DNA of 5,804 nt. Origin: Sulfurospirillaceae bacterium. Its GTDB lineage: Bacteria > Campylobacterota > Campylobacteria > Campylobacterales > Sulfurospirillaceae. This document shows, piece after piece, positions 1-5,804 of this stretch; position 1 is the stretch's first letter, and every line of letters starts with the position of its first letter. The notes beneath the pieces are model-generated. The model worked only from the letters and a program-made list of their open reading frames with translations. It made no database searches and was not told the origin of the DNA. The DNA lies in NCBI GenBank assembly GCA_028705785.1, contig JAQWCT010000168.1, forward strand, positions 1-5,804, written 5' to 3'. A program made the translations under genes and the position numbers.

Positions 1-422
1 TCGCTCATCCCTTTAAAAAGAGGCGATTCTTTTTCTATAAAAAGCTCATTCCACCCCATATGAGGGACTTTAAGCCTGCTTTTAAACCTTGAAGTATCAA
101 ACTTGACAATTTCTCCCTCAATTAAGCCAAGACCCTTACTTTGACCAAATTCCACACTACTTTCAAACAATAATTGCATTCCAAGGCAAATACCAAGAAG
201 AGGTTTTCCTGAACTTGCAAATGCTTTTACTGCCGCACTCATCCCCTCTTTTTCCAAACACTCCATCGCATCTTTAAATGCGCCCACGCCTGGAAGGATG
301 ATTTTGTCGAACTTTTCAACCTCATCCGCTTTTTTAACGACTTCTACATGAAAACCTAGCTTATCAAATGCGTTAACCACACTGCGCAGATTGCCCATAT
401 TATAATCAATCAAACCTATCAT
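1..422 (-). CDS. hisH: HisH, glutamine amidotransferase subunit of imidazole glycerol phosphate synthase (C-terminus beyond window)
   Basis: HisH hydrolyses glutamine and passes ammonia to HisF, which makes imidazole glycerol phosphate and AICAR in histidine biosynthesis; it acts in the cytosol as a HisH-HisF complex. Reading the minus strand from the ATG at 422-420 gives 140 codons without a stop to the window edge, against roughly 200 for the family. The start MIGLIDYNMGNLRS is typical. The oxyanion-strand motif PGVGAF is at residues 44-49, the nucleophile elbow GICLGMQ puts the catalytic Cys at residue 79, and VPHMGWN is at 119-125. The catalytic His and Glu of the class I amidotransferase triad would lie beyond position 1 and cannot be checked. 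The ATG overlaps the stop of the upstream PDC gene (ATGA, 422-419). The upstream ribosome site is weak (AGAGAG-like), so translational coupling is likely. A specialised HisH paralogue serving sugar amidation is possible, but the sequence looks like the ordinary histidine enzyme. Confidence 0.95.
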   Translation of the reverse strand, partial: MIGLIDYNMGNLRSVVNAFDKLGFHVEVVKKADEVEKFDKIILPGVGAFKDAMECLEKEGMSAAVKAFASSGKPLLGICLGMQLLFESSVEFGQSKGLGLIEGEIVKFDTSRFKSRLKVPHMGWNELFIEKESPLFKGMS

Positions 423-1327
423 GAGTCTCTCTTTGGAGGAAGGGATTTTAGATAAAAGGCAAGTCCAAAAAGAAGCATCGTCACGCCACCGATGAGATAA
501 ACAGCATACAAGATATGCGCCGCATCGATAATGGCAAATTTAAAGACTAGCATCAACGCTTCTATCGCAAGAGCTATGATGATAGAGCCCAAAAAGCGAA
601 CCATCGTTTTGTGCATACCTGAAGTATCATCCCGTTCGTTGCGCCCTAATACCTCTTCTTCAAAAATGGTTTTGACCAAATCAAAAATGGCCAATGAAAG
701 TGTAATAAGGATGGTTGATTCGAACATAGCTTTAATATCAAGAAGGTCAAACGCTAACCCATGGGTAAAAAGGCTCCTCATTCCATTGAATAATAACAGT
801 AATGCAATAGCAAAAAGTGATAATGAAAAAATCGAATAAACCACTTGAGAACTTTTACCAAATAAAGACTGCAACGAGGAGGGATGTGCAATTTTTAAAA
901 TATGTTCCAAAGAAACATCAATACATGCGATGTATTTTAGACTGTTTTGGTCGTCATAAATAGGATAAGAGGCTGTCACTGTCAAATCATTGGTTAAAGA
1001 TGAGGGATAAGGGTCGCTTAATACACATCTTCGCTCCCGAACAGCTCGATAATAGTAAGACTTCGCACTTCTATTTTGCCCCAAACCACCCTTTTTCTGT
1101 GGGTCATTGGTAATATTATCAATAACCTGCTCCCCTTTATAATTGAGAAGATAGAGCGCGTCAAAGTCTTCAACTTCATGGACTATCTTATCTAACCCTG
1201 TACTAATAACATCAAGATCGGGCTCAGGCATGCGATTAGGCATATTGCGCGTAAAGAGATAACACAAATACGCTCTTGCCCTAGCTCTTACTTCACCAAA
1301 TTGTTGAATCTCACGAATAACCATCAT
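419..1327 (-). CDS. PDC/Cache sensor-domain protein with four C-terminal membrane helices
   Basis: I cannot assign a precise function. The 302-residue protein has two parts. Residues about 40-145 look like a PDC/Cache ligand-binding fold: a short beta segment DALYLLNYKGE (56-66), a YYYRAV segment (91-96), SDPYPSS (104-110), then TASYPIYDD (118-126) and the closing strand IACIDVSLEHIL (133-144). Residues about 161-292 hold four hydrophobic helices (roughly 161-182, 203-221, 243-265 and 268-293). I see no kinase, methyl-accepting, GGDEF or other output domain. No signal peptide or N-terminal membrane segment precedes the PDC part, and an in-frame TAA at 1336-1334 rules out a longer N-terminus. 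ATG codons stand at 1327 and 1324; AAAGG at 1335-1331 is only 3 bases from the first but 6 from the second, so 1324 may be the real start. The gene lies 31 bases after pglB and overlaps hisH by 4 bases. Its position suggests a role linked to glycosylation or envelope sensing, but that is inference from context only. Confidence 0.8.
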   Translation of the reverse strand: MMVIREIQQFGEVRARARAYLCYLFTRNMPNRMPEPDLDVISTGLDKIVHEVEDFDALYLLNYKGEQVIDNITNDPQKKGGLGQNRSAKSYYYRAVRERRCVLSDPYPSSLTNDLTVTASYPIYDDQNSLKYIACIDVSLEHILKIAHPSSLQSLFGKSSQVVYSIFSLSLFAIALLLLFNGMRSLFTHGLAFDLLDIKAMFESTILITLSLAIFDLVKTIFEEEVLGRNERDDTSGMHKTMVRFLGSIIIALAIEALMLVFKFAIIDAAHILYAVYLIGGVTMLLFGLAFYLKSLPPKRDS

Positions 1328-1330
1328 ACG

Positions 1331-1335
1331 CCTTT
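1331..1335 (-). promoter_or_regulatory. Ribosome binding site of the PDC-domain gene (decides between two ATGs)
   Basis: The minus strand reads AAAGG here. It is 3 bases from the ATG at 1327 and 6 bases from the adjacent ATG at 1324, so the second codon is the better-spaced start. The protein would then be 301 rather than 302 residues. Confidence 0.55.
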
Positions 1336-1358
1336 ATAAAACTTTTGCCGTATTTTAG

Positions 1359-3494
1359 CTAAATTTTTAATTTATATACTTTAGCGTATGGATCTAATAT
1401 AATCGGTTCAAACAATTTCTCATCATAATTTTCTAACACAAAAAGTTGAATATAACTGGCATTAAAAGCATCTTCGTCTAAGATGAGAAAAGTATTATAG
1501 GCTTGCATATAAATGATAGAAAATTGACCATTGGCATGGACAATATTTTGATCTTTAACTAATTTTTTTTCTTTGTTATACCCTGTTTTGATAAAGCGCT
1601 TTAAAGGAATTTCTTGGACACCAAGCTTTATTATTCCTTTGGTTTTATCCAAAATGACACCTTGCCCAAAATCCATTTTTTCAGCTGAGTCTTGAAAGCG
1701 ATTGGTTTGAAAGAAAAATGGCTGTCTCACCGTTTTACCACTCATAATATCAAGATTACTAAACTGTGCCACAGTAGGGTAAATACCCATCATGCGATAC
1801 GGTAAATAGAAAAAGATATCTCTTGTTTTCGTAGGCAAGGTGATATTAGTGTCTAGGGAATCTAAAAAATCATTGGCATTTTTAAACCCAGCATCCAATG
1901 TCATTTGTGCGGTATTATTCATTACCGTTTCATTTTTTTCTGCTTTTGCAAAAGTATTTTCGGTATATTCTACTTCTAACCTTGCTAACTTTGCAGCTTT
2001 ATCAGAAGGGTTTGTCAGCATATAACTCACAGGAAAATTTACTTCTCCACTATGTTTTCCACCATCAATAAGCGTTTTAGTATCAACATAATAACGCAAA
2101 GGATAGCCATAATCCCACCATGAGACAACATAGTCTTCTCTATCGCTCATGGCTTTGAGCTTATCTAAAAGTTCCACTTCATTTTTATTAAACACCGTAG
2201 GCACACGATAATCGATAACATGCAAGATATTGGGATATAAAATTGCAAGTGCCCCAAGGATAACTACGCTTGATTTAATAACTTGTCCTACTTTTTCATT
2301 GATAAAAAGATCTTGAATAAAAACGCTACATGTAAAGAGTAAGTATGCAATGCCAAAGGCGCCAATGGGCACAGCATAAATCGTAAATCGAAGCCCACCG
2401 ATAAGTGCTAAAAAGCCAAGTCCTAACAAAGGAAGCCCTAAAAGCATCACCGGATATCGCCATGCTAACACAGCGCATCCAACCATCGATAAGACAAAAG
2501 TAATAGTATGCCCACTAATGCGTTCAGCAAAAGTGACAAAATCTATCTGCCCTGCTTCGCGCACCGTCTGCATAACAGAATAAAAGTGCAATGGTAAACT
2601 ATCTTGACTCACCTCAACCACATCTTTAAAAACATACCCTTTAAGTTGCGCCCAAATAGGGTCAAATCCTCCTGTGAGCAAAAACAATCCCACAGATGCA
2701 CCCAGTATATACCAAATATATTTTTGAAATTTTGCTTGTTTAAAAATACCATATATCAACACTACAAGCACTAATCGCCAAATAGAGGGCAGTCCCATCA
2801 TTGCAAACAGCATAATGGCTAATAATTTGAAATTAAAGCCATTTTTTCTATCAAATATAACTGCATATGCAAGTATCAAGCCAAAATAGGAAAATTCTAA
2901 CGAATAACTCTGCGGATACCACCAACGATAAGCGATAATTTCTAAAGCCGTAATAAGTAAATATTTTTCTTCTTGTGTTCGTAACGCAAGAATCAGTGAC
3001 CACAATAAAAAGACAGGAAAGACGATGGTTAGCATATCTGTATCATAGTATCCCACCATCGTACGATTGTAGTAACTTACCGCAATTGATGCCAAAAGAG
3101 CGGCTAGAAAACCAACTTCTGGAAGCTTGAGATTGTGCGCTATCAAAATCATCGGAATAACAATCAATGAGCCAAGAAATGCAGGCATATAGAAGATAAT
3201 CGTTTCAAATGAAAAAGGTAATAATTTGACGATGACATAAGTCAACCAAGTCGGAGCACTTTCAACAGGAGAGAGTGAATGCAATTGAGAAGTGCCATTG
3301 AGTAAATCTCTAGCACCCTCCGCCCAAAAATAGCCATCATTGGTATTGATCATAAACTGTCCAGCAAATTTAAATGCTTCAACATCACTAAACTGATACA
3401 CCCAAATCATTCTTACCAAAACGCTAAAGCTAAAAGCTAAGACAATAAGACCAATAATATATAGATGACTCTTTTCTATTTTTAATAAATTCAC
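1359..3494 (-). CDS. pglB: PglB-type oligosaccharyltransferase (STT3 family) for protein N-glycosylation
   Basis: This enzyme transfers a glycan from an undecaprenyl-diphosphate donor to asparagine in acceptor sequons of periplasmic proteins; it works as a single subunit in the inner membrane. Its 711 residues match the Campylobacter PglB length of about 713. Residues about 12-425 hold many hydrophobic helices; the rest is the periplasmic globular domain. Family landmarks are visible: the metal-binding Asp of TNDGYFW (D53), the YYDTDM pair D151/D153, an external-loop glutamate in TVREAG (E313, by position the metal and amide ligand), the sequon-binding WWDYG at 459-463, and the MxxIxxxV motif M568/I571/V575 that contacts the +2 Thr. 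R325 in ERISG sits where Campylobacter PglB has the arginine that selects an acidic residue at -2. The start is GTG at 3494-3492 with AAAGG six bases upstream, inside the end of pglF. All key residues are present and nothing looks truncated. Confidence 0.95.
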   Translation of the reverse strand: MNLLKIEKSHLYIIGLIVLAFSFSVLVRMIWVYQFSDVEAFKFAGQFMINTNDGYFWAEGARDLLNGTSQLHSLSPVESAPTWLTYVIVKLLPFSFETIIFYMPAFLGSLIVIPMILIAHNLKLPEVGFLAALLASIAVSYYNRTMVGYYDTDMLTIVFPVFLLWSLILALRTQEEKYLLITALEIIAYRWWYPQSYSLEFSYFGLILAYAVIFDRKNGFNFKLLAIMLFAMMGLPSIWRLVLVVLIYGIFKQAKFQKYIWYILGASVGLFLLTGGFDPIWAQLKGYVFKDVVEVSQDSLPLHFYSVMQTVREAGQIDFVTFAERISGHTITFVLSMVGCAVLAWRYPVMLLGLPLLGLGFLALIGGLRFTIYAVPIGAFGIAYLLFTCSVFIQDLFINEKVGQVIKSSVVILGALAILYPNILHVIDYRVPTVFNKNEVELLDKLKAMSDREDYVVSWWDYGYPLRYYVDTKTLIDGGKHSGEVNFPVSYMLTNPSDKAAKLARLEVEYTENTFAKAEKNETVMNNTAQMTLDAGFKNANDFLDSLDTNITLPTKTRDIFFYLPYRMMGIYPTVAQFSNLDIMSGKTVRQPFFFQTNRFQDSAEKMDFGQGVILDKTKGIIKLGVQEIPLKRFIKTGYNKEKKLVKDQNIVHANGQFSIIYMQAYNTFLILDEDAFNASYIQLFVLENYDEKLFEPIILDPYAKVYKLKI

Positions 3495-3497
3495 TTT

Positions 3498-5228
3498 TTA
3501 CCTTTGGTGATTAAACTCTGGAACAATCTCTTTTAGTTTACGCATTTTATCTTTACATGTAAAGAGTTCCTCGATGTCAAGTTCTAATTTTTGGATGCTA
3601 TACTCCGTTTTGTGCGCTACCATAATGGACTTATACTGAGTTTCTTTATCGCTCTCATCTAGAAGTAGCTCTTCATGAAGCTTTTCTCCAACTCTTAAGC
3701 CAGTGAATTTTATGGTGATATCTTGCTTTCCAGAAAGATCTATCATTTTCTTGGCTAAATCAATGATGCGCACTGGCTCACCCATATCAAGGATGAAAAG
3801 CTCTCCACTGCATCCAATAGCACCTGTTTGTAACACCAATTCACACGCCTCTGGAATCAGCATAAAATACCGCGTAATATCTGGATGCGTCACGGTAATC
3901 GGTCCGCCTTTTTCTATCTGTCTTCGAAACTTTGGAATAACCGAACCACTACTTCCCAAAACATTTCCAAATCGGACAGAGACAATTTGTGTATTTTTAG
4001 AATCTACATTTTGTGCGTACAACTCACAAATTCTCTTCGTTGCACCCATCACATTGGTCGGACGAACTGCTTTATCGGTGGAAATAAGGATAAATTTTTT
4101 GACACCATGTTTGATGGACAAATCAATACAATTTTTTGTCCCTAACACATTGTTGATGATGCCCTCTTCAACATTGTCTTCTACCAAAGGAACATGTTTA
4201 TAAGCCGCCGCATGAATGAAAATAGTGGGTTGATATAATGCTAGTGTTTTATCCAGCAATGCTTCATTGAGCACACTTTGCATGATAGGAACGACTATTT
4301 GGCTATCAATCTCCTCCATCAGCGCATAAAGATTATATTCACTATGGTCAAGGAGTATTAACTGTTTTGCCCCATATTTTAAACATTGTTTTGCTATCTC
4401 AGAGCCTATACTTCCCCCAGCCCCACTTATCATCACTACTTTGTCTTTGATAAATTCAGATATGGCCACTTTATCCAAATCTTTAGGATGTCTTGCCAAC
4501 AAGTCTTCAACAGAAATTTCTTTAAGTTGAACACTAAAGTCTTTATCACGAAGAATTTCACTAAGGGAGGGAAGTATTTTGATCTGATGAAAATGATGGC
4601 TTAGCTTTTCGTATATCTCTTTAATCCTACTTTGTTCAGCAGATGGAATGGCAATGACCAATAAATCATACTTACCTACTCCGACAATATCTTTTAATTT
4701 TTCTTCAGAAACAATCGAAATTCCATCAATACTTCGCTTCTGTAAATCTTTATCATCATCTACAAAATACATTATTTTATACGCGCTATTACGATACTCT
4801 TCTTCTAGTTTCAAGCCCGCTTTCCCAGCACCATAAATCACTAATGTTTTATCTTTTTGGGTATGGCTACGATTGATGAGAAGATAGTAAAAATACATAG
4901 CAAAATTGATAGCAAACAGATATAAAAAGAGTTCTGAGAGCATAAATGAGAGACGAAAAACACCATAATATAAAGGTGCATAAACGCAAAATGCAAAGAT
5001 ATACACAACACTTTTGAGTAAAAATGTCTTTTGCGTTACTTTAGACCATGAAAGAGAAGAATCTTGAAAAATAAGCACTGAAGATACAATACGCACAGCA
5101 ATCACCACTGCGATAAAAGACCAATCAAGCTCAAGATGAAAAATCCAAAATGTCCATAAAAATGAACTACATGTAAGAAAAATAATCACTAGCAGATTTA
5201 AAATTCTTTTGTCTATATTAAAAATCAC
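3498..5228 (-). CDS. pglF: PglF-type membrane UDP-GlcNAc 4,6-dehydratase (CapD/WbpM family)
   Basis: It removes water from UDP-GlcNAc using bound NAD to give UDP-4-keto-6-deoxy-GlcNAc, the first step toward bacillosamine-type and QuiNAc/FucNAc-type sugars; the catalytic part faces the cytosol. The 576 residues match the long PglF/WbpM form (C. jejuni PglF is about 590). About four membrane helices fill residues 8-117. A first Rossmann-like domain begins at VIYGAGKAG (130-138). The catalytic dehydratase domain begins at VVMISGAGGSIGSE (264-277), followed by HAAAYKHVPLVE (339-350). The signature STDKAVRPTNVMGATKR (383-399) carries the TDK triad at 384-386 and Met in place of the usual short-chain dehydrogenase Tyr, as in PglF and WbpM. 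RFGNVLGSSGSV is at 419-430. The start is GTG at 5228-5226, overlapping the stop of the upstream transferase (GTGA), with AAAGAGG five bases before it. The WbpM-like reading (O-antigen rather than glycoprotein supply) is possible, but adjacency to pglB favours PglF. Confidence 0.93.
   Translation of the reverse strand: MIFNIDKRILNLLVIIFLTCSSFLWTFWIFHLELDWSFIAVVIAVRIVSSVLIFQDSSLSWSKVTQKTFLLKSVVYIFAFCVYAPLYYGVFRLSFMLSELFLYLFAINFAMYFYYLLINRSHTQKDKTLVIYGAGKAGLKLEEEYRNSAYKIMYFVDDDKDLQKRSIDGISIVSEEKLKDIVGVGKYDLLVIAIPSAEQSRIKEIYEKLSHHFHQIKILPSLSEILRDKDFSVQLKEISVEDLLARHPKDLDKVAISEFIKDKVVMISGAGGSIGSEIAKQCLKYGAKQLILLDHSEYNLYALMEEIDSQIVVPIMQSVLNEALLDKTLALYQPTIFIHAAAYKHVPLVEDNVEEGIINNVLGTKNCIDLSIKHGVKKFILISTDKAVRPTNVMGATKRICELYAQNVDSKNTQIVSVRFGNVLGSSGSVIPKFRRQIEKGGPITVTHPDITRYFMLIPEACELVLQTGAIGCSGELFILDMGEPVRIIDLAKKMIDLSGKQDITIKFTGLRVGEKLHEELLLDESDKETQYKSIMVAHKTEYSIQKLELDIEELFTCKDKMRKLKEIVPEFNHQR
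3501..3505 (-). promoter_or_regulatory. Ribosome binding site supporting the GTG start of pglB
   Basis: The minus strand reads AAAGG followed by a 6-base spacer and GTG (3494-3492). The site lies in the last sense codons of pglF, whose TAA stop (3500-3498) falls inside the spacer. Ribosomes ending pglF would therefore expose or reuse it, which points to coupled translation. Confidence 0.7.
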
Positions 5229-5804
5229 TCAAACCTCTTTTTAGTATCTATCCATTTGACAACGCCATATAACAGTATGATAGTCATTATAAAACACACC
5301 ATAGTAAAACCTTGAAATACAAATGCAATATACCCTAAAATGAATAAAACAACATTAATACCTATTGAAAATAGAACGACCTTGTCATGACTCCAACCAC
5401 TTTGTGTCAATCTTTGATAAGCATGTTTTTTATGAGCACAAGAGAGCTTTTCGCCATTACGATACCGACGAACTAAGGTAAGTGTTGCATCAAACCAAAA
5501 AAGTCCAAAAAGAATGAGCCAAATAAAGATAGAAGTACCATTGTTTTGACTATAAATGGCGAATACAGCAACATTGTAACCTAACAATGTACTACCAACA
5601 TCACCCATAAAGATTTTAGCCTTATGCCAGTTCCAAACCAAAAAACCAAGCACGGAAACAATAAAAACCAAAAAATAATCTCCACTCAAGATTAACCAAC
5701 CAGCCAAACCTAAGAAGACTGCTTCACTCCCTGCATAACCATCAATGCCATCCAAAAAATTATATAAATTAATGCACCACATTATTCCTAAAAAGGCTAA
5801 TCCA
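5225..5804 (-). CDS. Polytopic phosphoglycosyltransferase, WecA/WbpL type (glycosyltransferase family 4; N-terminus beyond window)
   Basis: Members of this family transfer a HexNAc-1-phosphate from a UDP-sugar to undecaprenyl phosphate, starting a lipid-linked glycan at the cytoplasmic face of the inner membrane. The frame is open to the window edge. The first ATG (5782) lies inside a conserved helix just before the active site, and codons upstream of it read GLAFLGI without a stop, so the true start is off the window. The visible C-terminal 192 residues contain the acidic motif NLYNFLDGIDG (visible residues 12-22), the loop KIFMGDVGST (63-72) with its catalytic-region Asp, FDATLTLVRR (104-113), and the carbohydrate-recognition loop AHKKHAYQR (123-131), followed by two or more hydrophobic helices. 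The NLYNF and HAYQR variants resemble WbpL-like enzymes, which use 6-deoxy HexNAc donors such as UDP-FucNAc, more than WecA or MraY. Pairing with PglF, which starts the route to such sugars, fits. The exact donor cannot be read from sequence. Confidence 0.9.
   Translation of the reverse strand, partial: GLAFLGIMWCINLYNFLDGIDGYAGSEAVFLGLAGWLILSGDYFLVFIVSVLGFLVWNWHKAKIFMGDVGSTLLGYNVAVFAIYSQNNGTSIFIWLILFGLFWFDATLTLVRRYRNGEKLSCAHKKHAYQRLTQSGWSHDKVVLFSIGINVVLFILGYIAFVFQGFTMVCFIMTIILLYGVVKWIDTKKRFE
5234..5240 (-). promoter_or_regulatory. Ribosome binding site supporting the GTG start of pglF
   Basis: The minus strand reads AAAGAGG with a 5-base spacer to GTG (5228-5226). It lies within the end of the upstream transferase gene, whose TGA stop shares three bases with the GTG. 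This selects the GTG over later in-frame starts. Confidence 0.7.

Noticed and set aside
531..839. Open frame of 102 codons on the plus strand
   Set aside because: It lies wholly antisense to the PDC-domain gene, has no recognisable protein features, and the minus-strand gene has clear domain structure and operon spacing.
1352..1357. TAAAAT on the minus strand just past the pglB stop, a possible -10 box for the PDC gene
   Set aside because: No convincing -35 is seen about 17 bases upstream and the region is generally AT-rich, so an independent promoter cannot be supported.
1563..1570. Run of eight A on the coding strand in pglB, a possible slippage site
   Set aside because: The frame is intact, the run encodes Glu-Lys-Lys in an AT-rich gene, and phase-variable tracts in this group are mostly long G runs. 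An A8 is expected by chance here.
1840..2025. Small plus-strand open frame within pglB
   Set aside because: It is antisense to the conserved periplasmic domain of PglB, with no ribosome site or family resemblance noted.
3551..3564. Perfect 14-base palindrome ctttacatgtaaag, with partial matches near 2327 and 5167
   Set aside because: It lies inside pglF coding sequence, and the partial copies encode similar Thr-Cys dipeptides, so codon use explains the likeness. No promoter context supports an operator.
3703..4203. Open frame of 166 codons on the plus strand, with overlapping smaller ones at 3885-4145, 4386-4604 and 4648-4836
   Set aside because: All are antisense shadows of pglF, whose motifs cover the same bases. 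Their translations look like no protein family.
5225..5782. Treating the ATG at 5782 as the start of a short 185-residue transferase
   Set aside because: The ATG falls inside a conserved helix directly before the catalytic motif, and the frame stays open upstream to the window edge. The gene is cut by the window, not naturally short.

Overview
All genes in this window lie on the minus strand and form one tightly packed block. Read in the direction of transcription (right to left) they are: the 3' part of a polytopic phosphoglycosyltransferase of the WecA/WbpL type (5225-5804), a PglF-type UDP-GlcNAc 4,6-dehydratase (3498-5228), a PglB-type oligosaccharyltransferase (1359-3494), a membrane protein with a PDC/Cache sensor domain (419-1327), and the 5' part of hisH (1-422). 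Two junctions are 4-base stop/start overlaps (GTGA and ATGA), one gap is 3 bases, and the largest gap is 31 bases. I see no terminator and no convincing internal promoter, so a single operon that continues past both window edges is the simplest reading.

The organism is probably a member of the Campylobacterota (the former Epsilonproteobacteria). The DNA is AT-rich, the PglB closely resembles the Campylobacter protein in length (711 residues) and motifs, and PglF and HisH also look typical of that group. A free-living relative such as Sulfurospirillum or a similar genus would fit, but I cannot fix the genus from sequence alone.

The first three genes describe a protein N-glycosylation module. 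PglF converts UDP-GlcNAc to a 4-keto-6-deoxy sugar nucleotide, the first step toward a bacillosamine-like (or QuiNAc/FucNAc-like) sugar. The phosphoglycosyltransferase would load a first sugar phosphate onto undecaprenyl phosphate. PglB would transfer the finished lipid-linked glycan to asparagine in periplasmic proteins. The aminotransferase, acetyltransferase, further glycosyltransferases and flippase are not in this window.

Points worth a second look are: a WbpL-like polytopic initiator where Campylobacter jejuni uses the small monotopic PglC; a PDC-domain protein without an N-terminal membrane segment sitting between pglB and hisH; two acidic N-glycosylation sequons inside PglB itself; and translational coupling of hisH to the PDC gene. 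None of these amounts to a demonstrated new system. The PDC protein is the least explained component.
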